From Phyllobacterium myrsinacearum (GTDB lineage: Bacteria; Pseudomonadota; Alphaproteobacteria; Rhizobiales; Rhizobiaceae): a stretch of 64,000 bases of DNA. The stretch lies in contig NZ_PVBT01000001.1 in NCBI RefSeq assembly GCF_002980555.1, positions 558,001 through 622,000 on the forward strand, in the 5' to 3' direction. Each line of letters opens with the position of its first letter. The first letter of the stretch is position 1. The translations under genes were made by a program, and so were the position numbers. A model generated the notes under the pieces. It did not search any database, had not been told where the DNA came from, and worked only from the letters and a program-made list of their open reading frames with translations. Positions 52,805 to 61,289 of this stretch are shown here, piece by piece.

Positions 52805-52831
52805 ACCACATCAATCCAATGGAGGCGTTCA

Positions 52832-54544
52832 ATGAAACAGGCGGGTGCCTCCAATACGGCGACAAGCGGCAGGAACTGGCTGCCGTTCCGCTCGCTTGCG
52901 GGATGGAGGCCGTCTGACCTCAACGGCGATGTCATTGCAGGCCTGACGCTGGCGGCCATCGCCATCCCCGAGCAGATGGCAACGGCGCGTCTCGGCGGTT
53001 TTGCCCCCGAGATCGGGTTTTTCGCCTTCATTGCCGGTTCGCTGGCCTTTGCCATCTTCGGTACCAGCCGACATCTCTCCGCCGGGGCCGATTCAACCAT
53101 CACGCCGATCTTTGCCGGCAGCCTTGCATTGCTGGCCATCAGCGGCTCGCCCGAATTCGGCCTTTTGGCGGCGGCACTCGGTTTGCTCGTCGGGCTGATC
53201 GTCGTGGCAAGCGGTATTTTCCGGCTCGGCTGGATTGCCGATCTTCTGTCGGTGCCGGTCACGACGGGGTTTCTTGCCGGTATTTCCATCCACATCATCA
53301 TCTCGCAATTGCCCGGCCTCCTGGGCATCGCCGCGCAGTCGGGCGATGTGTTTCAGCGCGTCTCGGCAACCATTGCCAGCGCCGGACAGATCAACCCGTA
53401 CAGCGTTGCCATCGGGGCAGGCGTGTTCCTGATCGTGTTCCTGTCCGAGCGGATCAACGCACGGATACCCGGCGCGCTGCTGGGACTTGTCATCTCCACT
53501 CTTGCGGTGGTGCTGCTCGGCCTGCAAAGCCGCGGCGTGACGGTTCTCGGCCCGCTTCCCAACAGCCTGCCGCATGTTTCCCTGCCTACAATCGGTTTTG
53601 AGCAATTGCGCAGCCTGCTGCCCCTTGCATTGCTGGTCGCGGTGGTGGTGATGGTGCAGACGGCAGCCACCACACGCTCCTTCGTTGCAAAAAACGGCGA
53701 GGCGCCCGACGTCAACCGCGATTTCGTCGGCGTGGGGGCGGGCAGCATCCTGTCGGGGCTTTTTGGCGCCTTTCCGGTTAATGCCAGCCCGCCGCGCACG
53801 GCGATTGTCACGGAAACCGGCGGGACATCGCAGGTCAGCGGCCTGATTGCGGCGGCGATTGTCCTGGCGCTGGTGGCGTTTGGCGGCCAGCTGCTGGCGA
53901 GCGTGCCGCACGCTGCCCTGGCGGGCATCCTGCTCTTTGTCGCCCAGAGGATCATCCGCTGGCCGACGATCATCGCCGTCTACCGCGAAGCGCGGGGCGA
54001 ATTCGGCCTGATCCTCATCACCATGGCAGCGATCGTCGCCTTGCCCATTGAATCGGGGGTGACCATCGGCATCGGGCTGTCGCTGCTGCATGGCCTGTGG
54101 GCCGTGATGCGCGCCCGTCCCATCGAGTTCGAAAAGGTGCCCGGCAGTTCGATCTGGTGGCCGCCGGGCGCAGCCAAGGACGGCGAGAAGATACCCGGTG
54201 TGCTGGTCGTGGCGTTCCAGGCGCCGCTTTCCTTTGTCAACGCGGATGATTTCAAGCGCGGTCTGTGCAGCACCATCGATGCGAGCGGACCGGCGCTCAA
54301 CCTTGTCGTCCTTGAAGCCAGCAGCATCATCGAGATCGATTATACGGCATCGCAAGCCCTGACCGACGTGATAAACTACTGCCGGAACGCCGATGTGAAA
54401 TTTGCCATAGCCCGGCTGGAATCCGTCCGGGCGCAGAAGGCTTTGTCCCAGTTCGGGCTTATCGCTTTGCTCGGACAGGACAACATCTTTCACAGTGTCG
54501 ATGATGCCATCCGAAAACTGGCACCGAACCAAGGGGAACGATGA
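52832..54544 (+). CDS. SulP-family anion transporter with STAS domain
   Basis: This 570-residue permease has the SulP signature region DVIAGLTLAAIAIPEQMATARL near the N-terminus, about ten to twelve membrane helices, and FPVNASPPRTAIVTETGGTSQVSGL in the core. The C-terminal cytoplasmic STAS domain runs from about residue 450 to 560. It probably imports sulfate or another anion such as bicarbonate. It overlaps by 4 bases the start of the next gene. Confidence 0.9.
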   Translation: MKQAGASNTATSGRNWLPFRSLAGWRPSDLNGDVIAGLTLAAIAIPEQMATARLGGFAPEIGFFAFIAGSLAFAIFGTSRHLSAGADSTITPIFAGSLALLAISGSPEFGLLAAALGLLVGLIVVASGIFRLGWIADLLSVPVTTGFLAGISIHIIISQLPGLLGIAAQSGDVFQRVSATIASAGQINPYSVAIGAGVFLIVFLSERINARIPGALLGLVISTLAVVLLGLQSRGVTVLGPLPNSLPHVSLPTIGFEQLRSLLPLALLVAVVVMVQTAATTRSFVAKNGEAPDVNRDFVGVGAGSILSGLFGAFPVNASPPRTAIVTETGGTSQVSGLIAAAIVLALVAFGGQLLASVPHAALAGILLFVAQRIIRWPTIIAVYREARGEFGLILITMAAIVALPIESGVTIGIGLSLLHGLWAVMRARPIEFEKVPGSSIWWPPGAAKDGEKIPGVLVVAFQAPLSFVNADDFKRGLCSTIDASGPALNLVVLEASSIIEIDYTASQALTDVINYCRNADVKFAIARLESVRAQKALSQFGLIALLGQDNIFHSVDDAIRKLAPNQGER

Positions 54545-55170
54545 TGCAGATATCCGGAGCAAGAGAACCCATTGTAACGCCGGTTGCGATCAAGGATCTG
54601 CGGCCGACCCAGATCACCGTCGGGATGCGCGAAGTGGATGAAAAACGCAAGAAATGGCGCCAGCAGAAGGGTGAGAAGGGCGGCAAGTTTCTCGGCGAGC
54701 ACATGATCCCGGTGGTGCTTGGACCGAACAGGCGCAATTATGTCATCGACCATCACCATCTGGCGCGCGCGCTGCATGAGGAGGGGGTCAAGGACATTCT
54801 CGTGACTGTCGTCAGCGACCTGTCTTCCCTTGAGAAGGACGCGTTCATGGTGGTTCTCGACAATCGCGGCTGGATGCATCCCTTCGATGCGGAGGGCAAA
54901 CGCCGTGACTATTCAGCCATTCCCAAGGCGATCAAGGATCTGGACGACGATCCGTTCCGCAGCCTTGCGGGTGAGTTGCGCCGTGCCGGTGGCTATGCCA
55001 AGGACACCACACCGTTCAGCGAGTTCCTCTGGGCGGATTTTCTGCGGCGCAGGATAGGCCGCAAGGCGGTGGAAGCCGATTTTGACGCCGCTCTCAACCG
55101 TGCCCTCAAGGAAGCCAAGGGCGATGCCGCCGGCTATCTGCCGGGCTGGTGCGGGTCGGTGACGGATTAG
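54541..55170 (+). CDS. ParB/sulfiredoxin-fold (ParBc_2-like) protein
   Basis: This 209-residue protein has the ParBc_2-like layout: an N-terminal VGMREVDEKRKKWR, then YVIDHHHLARALHEEG (the conserved DxHH motif, about residues 75-90) and WMHPFD with DLDDDPFRSLAGELRRAGGY. ParBc_2 proteins are predicted nuclease or phosphate-handling enzymes of the ParB/Srx fold with unknown function; no signal peptide is present here. It is translationally coupled to the SulP gene (ATGA), which points to a joint role. Confidence 0.75.
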   Translation: MMQISGAREPIVTPVAIKDLRPTQITVGMREVDEKRKKWRQQKGEKGGKFLGEHMIPVVLGPNRRNYVIDHHHLARALHEEGVKDILVTVVSDLSSLEKDAFMVVLDNRGWMHPFDAEGKRRDYSAIPKAIKDLDDDPFRSLAGELRRAGGYAKDTTPFSEFLWADFLRRRIGRKAVEADFDAALNRALKEAKGDAAGYLPGWCGSVTD

Positions 55171-55917
55171 TCAGACCATCGACTTGCCGTCGATTGCGAT
55201 CTCCATGCGGTCGGCGGCAAAGCGGCTTCTGGCGTATTCAATGGGATGGCCGTCCATATCCACATTGATCGCCGTCGAGACGAGAACGATGGCGCCCGGC
55301 GACAGGCGCAGGTGCCGCAAATCCTCCGCATCCGCGTGGCGCGCGGCGATGATGGTCGATTTGCGCAGATAATCGTCAATCCCGGCCGCCTTGAGGGCGG
55401 CGGTGATGGAACCTGACACCCGGTAATCCTCGACCACATTGGGCACCCGCGCCGCGTCGAACCATGCGGTGGCGCAGGAAACGGGATTGCCGTCCGCCGT
55501 GTGCATGGAATCGATCCTGATCACCTGGCCGCCGGTCATGCCAAGGGCTGCGGCAACTTCTCCCTCAGCGTCCTCGATGCGGTGCCCCAGCAATATGCCC
55601 CTGGTCTCGCGCACCTGCGTCGACAGGATTTCGGAAAACCGCGTCCGCTCGCCGATGCGGTAGGTCAGTTTCCTGCTGTTGGCCACGAATGTGCCGCGGC
55701 CCTGTTCGGCGCGCAGCACGCCTTCCTTGGTCAGGGCGGCGATGGCGCTGCGGATGGTGTGGCGGTTGACCGCGAAGCGCTCGGCCAGGGTGACCTCCGG
55801 CGGCAGCTTGGCGCCGCTTGGCATTTTTCCCGCGGTGATGTCGCCGCGGATCTGGTCGGCAATCTGCCGCCAGATGGCAACGCCGCTGTTGCGGGTGATG
55901 AATCGCGCGGATTTCAC
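55171..55917 (-). CDS. phnF: GntR-family (HutC subfamily) phosphonate regulator PhnF
   Basis: This 248-residue regulator has an N-terminal winged HTH (ADQIRGDITAGKMPSGAKLP with ERFAVNRHTIRSAIAALTKEG, residues 22-65) and a C-terminal UTRA ligand domain. Its position, divergent from phnG, and PhnF-type motif GTFVANSRKLTYRIGERTRF mark it as PhnF. It would repress phn genes in the absence of inducer. A candidate operator lies in the short divergent region. Its 3' end abuts the ParB-like gene. Confidence 0.9.
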   Translation of the reverse strand: MKSARFITRNSGVAIWRQIADQIRGDITAGKMPSGAKLPPEVTLAERFAVNRHTIRSAIAALTKEGVLRAEQGRGTFVANSRKLTYRIGERTRFSEILSTQVRETRGILLGHRIEDAEGEVAAALGMTGGQVIRIDSMHTADGNPVSCATAWFDAARVPNVVEDYRVSGSITAALKAAGIDDYLRKSTIIAARHADAEDLRHLRLSPGAIVLVSTAINVDMDGHPIEYARSRFAADRMEIAIDGKSMV

Positions 55918-55920
55918 GTT

Positions 55921-55938
55921 TTGTCATGCTCCTGTCAT
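55921..55938 (+). promoter_or_regulatory. Pho box upstream of phnG
   Basis: TTGTCATGCTCCTGTCAT contains two TGTCAT repeats with the 11-base spacing of PhoB sites. A -10-like TATAGG (55949-55954) starts 11 bases after the box, the usual PhoB promoter geometry. It would activate phnG under phosphate limitation. Confidence 0.75.
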
Positions 55939-55962
55939 TGACGGCATTTATAGGTATGTTTA

Positions 55963-55990
55963 TTGTCTAGTTGTATAGATAAATAGACAA
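55963..55990. promoter_or_regulatory. Putative PhnF operator
   Basis: TTGTCTA and TAGACAA are perfect inverted arms 14 bases apart, with an inner TCTA-N6-TAGA repeat (55965-55978). It lies between the -10-like element and the phnG start, a good place for repression by the divergent PhnF. Confidence 0.6.
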
Positions 55991-55992
55991 AT

Positions 55993-56490
55993 ATGAGCGA
56001 GATGTCAATGATCAAAGAAAATATACAGTCCACGCAAACCGGCAGCGCCCCGGATCTGCAGCGCAAGGCCGCCATGGCCCTTCTGGCGCAGGCGACGGCG
56101 CCTGAGATAGCGGCCCTGTGGGCCGGATGGGGCGACAAGCCCGATGTCGAAACCCTGCGCGGCCCGGAAACCGGCCTCGTCATGCTGCGCGGCCGCATCG
56201 GCGGCGGCGGCGCGCCGTTCAACCTCGGCGAGGCAACCGTGACGCGCGCAACGGTGCGGCTCGGCAATGGTGCCGTCGGCCATGCCTATGCGCTTGGCCG
56301 CCACCGCGAGAAGGTGCGGCTTGCCGCGGTTTTCGATGCGCTGTGGCAGCAGCCGGAGTGCCGCGATGCGGTGGAGCGTGCGGTGCTTGCGCCGATTGCC
56401 GATCGTCTTGAACGCGACCGCACGTCGAAACGCGCCGAGACCGCTGCGACCAAGGTCGATTTTTTCACAATGGTACGGGGTGACGACTGA
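55993..56490 (+). CDS. phnG: C-P lyase subunit PhnG
   Basis: This 165-residue protein is PhnG of the carbon-phosphorus lyase core (PhnGHIJ). It has QRKAAMALLAQATAPEIAALW, GLVMLRGRIGGGGAPFNLGEAT and the typical RLGNGAVGHAYALGRHREKV. The first ATG (55993) follows the operator by two bases and has little ribosome binding site; the ATG at 56008, behind GAGCGAGATG, is an alternative. phnH overlaps by one base. Confidence 0.93.
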   Translation: MSEMSMIKENIQSTQTGSAPDLQRKAAMALLAQATAPEIAALWAGWGDKPDVETLRGPETGLVMLRGRIGGGGAPFNLGEATVTRATVRLGNGAVGHAYALGRHREKVRLAAVFDALWQQPECRDAVERAVLAPIADRLERDRTSKRAETAATKVDFFTMVRGDD

Positions 56491-57101
56491 TGCATTCGGA
56501 CACACAAATCTTCGAGGGCGGTTTCAGCGACAGCGTGCTCAACGCGCAGAGCGTTTTCCGCGCACTGATGGATGCGATGGCCAATCCCGGCAGGATTGTC
56601 GCGGTTGATGATCTCGCCGTGCCGCCTGCGCCGCTCACTCCCCTGGCTGCATCGATTGCAGCAACTCTGTTCGATCACGACGCAACTGTGTGGTGTGATC
56701 GGGCGATCAGCGGTTCGGCGGCGTGCACCGGATGGCTGAAATTCCATACGGGTCTCGAACTGACCGGTGAGCCGGCGGATGCGGATTTTGCCCTGATCAG
56801 CGATGTGGCAACCATGCCGTCGCTTGAATCCTTCTGCCGCGGCACGTCGGAATATCCCGACCGTTCGACGACGCTGATCCTGCAGATCGATGGTTTCGAC
56901 GGCGCGGACACGCTCGTTCTCGAAGGACCGGGGATCAAGGGTTCCGTGGGCTTCTCTCCCAGCCAGCTGCCGAAAATGTTCATCGATCAATGGATCGCCA
57001 ACCGCGCGGCCTTCCCGCGCGGTGTCGACCTGATCTTCGCCGGCAAGGGGGCGCTTGCCGCGCTGCCCCGCACCACGCGCATCAAGAAGACGGAGGCCTG
57101 A
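56490..57101 (+). CDS. phnH: C-P lyase subunit PhnH
   Basis: This 203-residue core-complex subunit has the N-terminal FRALMDAMANPGRI, the ALAATLFDHDATVW-like AASIAATLFDHDATVW and GPGIKGSVGFSPSQLP. It dimerises within the C-P lyase core; its chemistry is not known. It is coupled to phnG and followed at 3 bases by phnI. Confidence 0.93.
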   Translation: MHSDTQIFEGGFSDSVLNAQSVFRALMDAMANPGRIVAVDDLAVPPAPLTPLAASIAATLFDHDATVWCDRAISGSAACTGWLKFHTGLELTGEPADADFALISDVATMPSLESFCRGTSEYPDRSTTLILQIDGFDGADTLVLEGPGIKGSVGFSPSQLPKMFIDQWIANRAAFPRGVDLIFAGKGALAALPRTTRIKKTEA

Positions 57102-57104
57102 ACC

Positions 57105-58211
57105 ATGTATGTTGCAGTCAAGGGCGGTGAAGCCGCCATCCGCAATGCGCACAAGCTTCTGGCCGACCGGCGCCGCGGCGACCGGGATGTTGCGCCCGTC
57201 CAGCTCGACCAGATTGTCGAGCAGCTGTCGCTCGCCGTCGACCGGGTCATGGCCGAGGGCTCGCTTTACGATCCGGAACTGGCGGCACTCGCCATCAAGC
57301 AGGCGCGCGGCGATCTGATCGAGGCGATCTTCCTGGTGCGTGCCTACCGGACCACATTGCCCCGTTTCGGCTATACCAAGGCGCTGGAAACGGCGCAGAT
57401 GCAGATCGAACGGCGCATTTCCGCCACGTTCAAGGATCTTCCCGGCGGGCAGCTTCTGGGCCCGACATTCGATTACACCCACCGCCTGCTCGATCCTGAG
57501 CTTGCCGTGGATGCACCGATTGAAACACCCGGCCAGCGTGATGAGCCGGAGGTTTTCACGCCGCGGGTTACCGATATTCTTGGCCATGACGGCATGATCG
57601 AGGAAGATGGCGAGCTGCCGGAAGGCGCAGTCGCCGGGGATTTGACCCGCGAACCGCTGACCTTCCCGCTGGAGCGCGATCTGCGCCTGCAGGCGCTGGC
57701 ACGCGGCGATGAAGGTTTTCTGCTGGGGCTCGCCTATTCGACCCAGCGCGGTTATGCCCGCAGCCATCCCTTCGTCGGTGAAATCCGCATCGGCGAGGTC
57801 GAGGTTGAACTTGAAGTCGCGGAGCTGGATTTCCCGCTGACGCTCGGCACCATCCGGGTGACGGAATGCCAGATGGTCAACCAGTTCAAGGGGTCGGCAA
57901 AGCAGCCGCCGCAGTTCACCCGAGGCTACGGCCTGGTGTTCGGCCAGAGCGAGCGCAAGGCGATGTCGATGTCACTGTGCGACCGTGCCCTGCGGGCAAG
58001 GGAGCTGGGCGAAGACATCACCGCCACCGCACAGGACGAGGAATTCGTCATTTCCCACAGTGACAACGTGCAGTCGACGGGCTTCGTCGAGCACCTGAAA
58101 TTGCCGCACTATGTGGATTTCCAGGCCGAACTCGATCTCATCCGGCGCATGCGCGCTGAACATGAGCGCAACCGGCTCGCCGGCGTCGAAACCAAAGAGG
58201 CAGCAGAATGA
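57105..58211 (+). CDS. phnI: C-P lyase subunit PhnI
   Basis: This 368-residue subunit displaces adenine from ATP with phosphonate to form ribose-triphosphate phosphonate, together with PhnG, PhnH and PhnL. Motifs are MYVAVKGGEAAIRNAHKLLA, DLIEAIFLVRAYRTTLPRFGY and QSTGFVEHLKLPHYVDFQAEL. It overlaps phnJ by 4 bases (ATGA). Confidence 0.95.
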   Translation: MYVAVKGGEAAIRNAHKLLADRRRGDRDVAPVQLDQIVEQLSLAVDRVMAEGSLYDPELAALAIKQARGDLIEAIFLVRAYRTTLPRFGYTKALETAQMQIERRISATFKDLPGGQLLGPTFDYTHRLLDPELAVDAPIETPGQRDEPEVFTPRVTDILGHDGMIEEDGELPEGAVAGDLTREPLTFPLERDLRLQALARGDEGFLLGLAYSTQRGYARSHPFVGEIRIGEVEVELEVAELDFPLTLGTIRVTECQMVNQFKGSAKQPPQFTRGYGLVFGQSERKAMSMSLCDRALRARELGEDITATAQDEEFVISHSDNVQSTGFVEHLKLPHYVDFQAELDLIRRMRAEHERNRLAGVETKEAAE

Positions 58212-59089
58212 CCGATCTAGCGACCTATAATTTTGCCTATCTGGATGAACAGACCAAGCGGATGATCCGCCGCGCCATCCTGAAAGCCATTGCCATTCCG
58301 GGATATCAGGTGCCGTTCGCCTCGCGCGAAATGCCGATGCCCTATGGCTGGGGCACCGGCGGCGTGCAGGTGACCGCCGCCGTTCTTGGGCCTGACGATA
58401 CGTTGAAGGTGATCGACCAGGGCGCCGATGATACGACCAATGCCGTGTCGATCCGGGCTTTTTTCCAGAAAGTCGCCAATGTCCGCGTGACCACGAAAAC
58501 AGCTGAAGCAACGATCATCCAGACGCGCCACCGCATTCCCGAAGCGCAGCTGCAGGCGGGACAAATTCTCGTCTATCAGGTGCCGATCCCCGAGCCGCTG
58601 CGGTTCCTGGAGCCGCGCGAGACCGAAACCCGCAAGATGCATGCGCTCGAAGAATATGGCTTGATGCATGTCAAGCTCTATGAGGACATTGCCCGCCACG
58701 GCCATATCGCCACCACCTATGCCTATCCGGTGAAGGTCGAGGGGCGCTATGTGATGGACCCGTCGCCGACGCCGAAGTTCGACAACCCGAAGATGCATAT
58801 GTCCCCGGCATTGCAGCTTTTCGGGGCAGGGCGCGAAAAGCGCATCTATGCGGTCCCGCCCCATACGGAAGTCGTCAGCCTCGATTTCGAGGATCATCCC
58901 TTTGAAATCCAGACATTTTCCCAGCCTTGCGCCCTGTGCGGGGCGAAGGGCAGCTATCTGGACGAGGTCATTCTCGATGACAAGGGCGGCAGCATGTTCG
59001 TCTGTTCGGATACGGATTTTTGTGAAGACCGGCAGGCCAAGGGGCACCGCGGTGCACTGGCGGCAGATACTGCGGAGGCAGCGGAATAA
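58208..59089 (+). CDS. phnJ: C-P lyase catalytic radical-SAM subunit PhnJ
   Basis: This 293-residue enzyme cleaves the carbon-phosphorus bond. Its cysteines fit the PhnJ pattern exactly: C241-x2-C244-x21-C266 for the [4Fe-4S] cluster and C272 for the thiyl radical, the same numbering as in E. coli. FAYLDEQTKRMIRRAILKAIA and PMPYGWGTGGVQVTA mark the N-terminal half. The gene is intact and coupled to phnI. Confidence 0.97.
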   Translation: MTDLATYNFAYLDEQTKRMIRRAILKAIAIPGYQVPFASREMPMPYGWGTGGVQVTAAVLGPDDTLKVIDQGADDTTNAVSIRAFFQKVANVRVTTKTAEATIIQTRHRIPEAQLQAGQILVYQVPIPEPLRFLEPRETETRKMHALEEYGLMHVKLYEDIARHGHIATTYAYPVKVEGRYVMDPSPTPKFDNPKMHMSPALQLFGAGREKRIYAVPPHTEVVSLDFEDHPFEIQTFSQPCALCGAKGSYLDEVILDDKGGSMFVCSDTDFCEDRQAKGHRGALAADTAEAAE

Positions 59090-59091
59090 TC

Positions 59092-59868
59092 ATGAGCGAT
59101 ACACCCCTTTTGAAGGTCAGGGACCTTTCGAAATTCTACGGCAGCCGCATCGGCTGCCAGAATGTCTCGTTCGAGCTGTGGCCGGGCGAAGTGCTCGCTA
59201 TTGTCGGCGAGTCTGGATCGGGCAAGACCACCTTGCTCAACTGCCTGGCCACGCGTCTTGCACCATCGGCGGGCTCGGTGGAGTACCGCATGCGCGACGG
59301 CCAGTTCCGTGATCTCTACCGCTTGAGCGAGGCGGAACGCCGCTTTCTCATGCGCACCGACTGGGGTTTCGTGCATCAGAATCCGGCCGATGGGTTGCGG
59401 ATGACCGTTTCCGCCGGCGCCAATGTCGGCGAGCGGCTGATGGCCATCGGCGACCGGCATTATGGCAATATCCGTGCGACGGCGACGGATTGGCTGGGCC
59501 GGGTGGAAATCGCCTCCGACCGCATCGATGACCAGCCGCGCGCCTTTTCCGGTGGCATGCGCCAGCGCCTGCAGATTGCGCGCAACCTCGTCACCAATCC
59601 CCGGCTTGTGTTCATGGATGAGCCGACCGGCGGTCTCGACGTGTCGGTGCAGGCGCGTCTGCTTGATCTGTTGCGCGGGCTGGTGAGCGATCTCGGGCTT
59701 GCGGCCATCGTCGTCACCCACGATCTCGCCGTCGCCCGGCTGCTCTCGCACCGGATGATGGTGATGAAGGACGGCCATATCGTTGAAACCGGTCTGACCG
59801 ACCGGGTGCTTGACGATCCGCAGGCGCCTTACACCCAGCTTCTCGTTTCCTCCATTCTGCAGGTCTAG
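59092..59868 (+). CDS. phnK: C-P lyase ABC-type ATPase PhnK
   Basis: This 258-residue ABC ATPase has Walker A GESGSGKTTLL (about residues 39-49), signature FSGGMRQRLQIARNL and Walker B LVFMDEPTGGLD. PhnK binds the PhnGHIJ core rather than a membrane permease. It starts 2 bases after phnJ and ends 4 bases before phnL. Confidence 0.94.
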   Translation: MSDTPLLKVRDLSKFYGSRIGCQNVSFELWPGEVLAIVGESGSGKTTLLNCLATRLAPSAGSVEYRMRDGQFRDLYRLSEAERRFLMRTDWGFVHQNPADGLRMTVSAGANVGERLMAIGDRHYGNIRATATDWLGRVEIASDRIDDQPRAFSGGMRQRLQIARNLVTNPRLVFMDEPTGGLDVSVQARLLDLLRGLVSDLGLAAIVVTHDLAVARLLSHRMMVMKDGHIVETGLTDRVLDDPQAPYTQLLVSSILQV

Positions 59869-59872
59869 CATC

Positions 59873-60580
59873 ATGCCAACACCTCTCGTTGTTTCCGATG
59901 TCGCCAAGAGCTTCACCATGCATCTGCGCGACGGTATCCGTCTGCCCGTGGTGGCGAATGTGTCGTTTTCCATCAAGGCGGGTGAATGCGCCGTTCTCGG
60001 CGGTCCGTCCGGAGCGGGCAAAAGCTCGATCCTCAAAATGGTCTATGGCAATTATGCCGTGGATCATGGCCAGATCATCGTGCCCTATGGCGACCGGCTG
60101 GTCGATCTTGCCACCGCCGATCCGCGTACGGTTCTTGGCGTGCGCCGCGACATGATCGGCTATGTCAGCCAGTTCCTGCGCACCGTGCCGCGCGTGTCGG
60201 CGCTCGATGTGGTCGCCGAACCGCTGGTGGCGCGCGGCATCGACCGCACCGAAGCCCGTGACAAGGCCGCGGCCCTGCTTGGCGGGCTCAATCTGCCGGA
60301 ACGGCTCTGGTCGCTGCCGCCTGCCACCTTCTCCGGCGGCGAACAGCAGCGCGTCAACATTGCGCGCGGTTTCATCACCGATCACCCGATCCTGCTTCTG
60401 GACGAGCCCACCGCTTCGCTCGATGCCAAAAACCGCGAAGTGGTTGTTTCGATGATCCGCGGCAAGAAGGCAGCGGGGATCGCCATGCTCGGGATTTTCC
60501 ACGACGAGGATGTGCGCGAGGCCGTGGCCGACCGCATCATCGACGTGACTGCATTTGCCGTGCAGAGCGAGGCGGCATGA
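59873..60580 (+). CDS. phnL: C-P lyase ABC-type ATPase PhnL
   Basis: This 235-residue ATPase has [30 protein letters not shown] and [12 protein letters not shown], typical of PhnL, and lacks any partner permease. I start at ATG 59873 ([14 protein letters not shown]); the upstream part of the frame lies inside phnK. Its end overlaps the acetyltransferase gene by 4 bases. Confidence 0.94.
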   Translation: MPTPLVVSDVAKSFTMHLRDGIRLPVVANVSFSIKAGECAVLGGPSGAGKSSILKMVYGNYAVDHGQIIVPYGDRLVDLATADPRTVLGVRRDMIGYVSQFLRTVPRVSALDVVAEPLVARGIDRTEARDKAAALLGGLNLPERLWSLPPATFSGGEQQRVNIARGFITDHPILLLDEPTASLDAKNREVVVSMIRGKKAAGIAMLGIFHDEDVREAVADRIIDVTAFAVQSEAA

Positions 60581-61191
60581 CCCGGCTTTCCCCAACACCG
60601 CTCATTCACGCGACCGCCCATGTCGAGGACAGCGAACTTGGCCGCTATACCGAGATTTCCGAGCGCTGCCGCATCAGTGAAACCAAACTCGACGACTATT
60701 CCTACATCATGCAGGACGGTGCGGTCTGGTGCGCCACCATCGGCAAGTTCGCCAATATAGCGGCGAGCGTGCGCATCAACGCGACCAACCATCCGACATG
60801 GCGGGCAACGCTGCATCACTTCACCTATCGTGCCGGTGACTACTGGGACGACGCGGGTCCGGAGGAGTCATTTTTCGAATGGCGCCGCACCAATCAGGTG
60901 CGTATCGGCCATGACGTCTGGATCGGCCATGGCGCGACGGTTTTGCCCGGCGTTACCGTCGGCAATGGCGCGGTGATCGGGGCAGGGGCGGTCGTTTCAC
61001 GCGATGTGGATCCCTATACGATTGTCGGCGGTGTTCCCGCCCGCAAGATCCGCGACCGTTTCGACAAAAACACGGCAGAACGCCTGCAAACACTGGCATG
61101 GTGGGACTGGGATCATGCACGCCTGCGTGGTGCTCTGGATGATTTTCGCGCCCTCGATATCGAGGCATTTCTCGAAAAACATTCAGGCTGA
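60577..61191 (+). CDS. Phosphonate-associated hexapeptide-repeat acyltransferase
   Basis: This 204-residue protein has left-handed beta-helix hexapeptide repeats ([20 protein letters not shown] then [17 protein letters not shown]) and the sequence [18 protein letters not shown]. It is of the family that accompanies C-P lyase operons in alphaproteobacteria and may take the role of the GNAT enzyme PhnO, which acetylates aminophosphonates. The acceptor is unknown. It is coupled to phnL and ends the phnG transcript unit. Confidence 0.85.
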   Translation: MTRLSPTPLIHATAHVEDSELGRYTEISERCRISETKLDDYSYIMQDGAVWCATIGKFANIAASVRINATNHPTWRATLHHFTYRAGDYWDDAGPEESFFEWRRTNQVRIGHDVWIGHGATVLPGVTVGNGAVIGAGAVVSRDVDPYTIVGGVPARKIRDRFDKNTAERLQTLAWWDWDHARLRGALDDFRALDIEAFLEKHSG

Positions 61192-61208
61192 TTTCTGCTG
61201 TCAACAAT

Positions 61209-61236
61209 TGTCATGTAAGTGCAACAAAAGTGCCAT
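61209..61236 (+). promoter_or_regulatory. Triple 11-base Pho-box-like repeat upstream of phnC
   Basis: TGTCAT-N5-TGCAAC-N5-TGCCAT gives three TGnCAT-type repeats at the 11-base PhoB spacing. The middle one is degenerate. It lies 54 bases upstream of the phnC start, suggesting a PhoB-dependent promoter for phnC-phnD-phnE. Confidence 0.55.
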
Positions 61237-61289
61237 CGCACCTTCACACTAGGGCTTTAGGACAGGGCAATACCAACAAGGATTGGCCT

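Noticed and set aside
61199-61214. TGTCA-ACAAT-TGTCA as a Pho box
   Set aside because: The repeats are 10 bases apart instead of 11. The register TGTCAT/TGCAAC/TGCCAT that starts at 61209 keeps the right spacing and is preferred.
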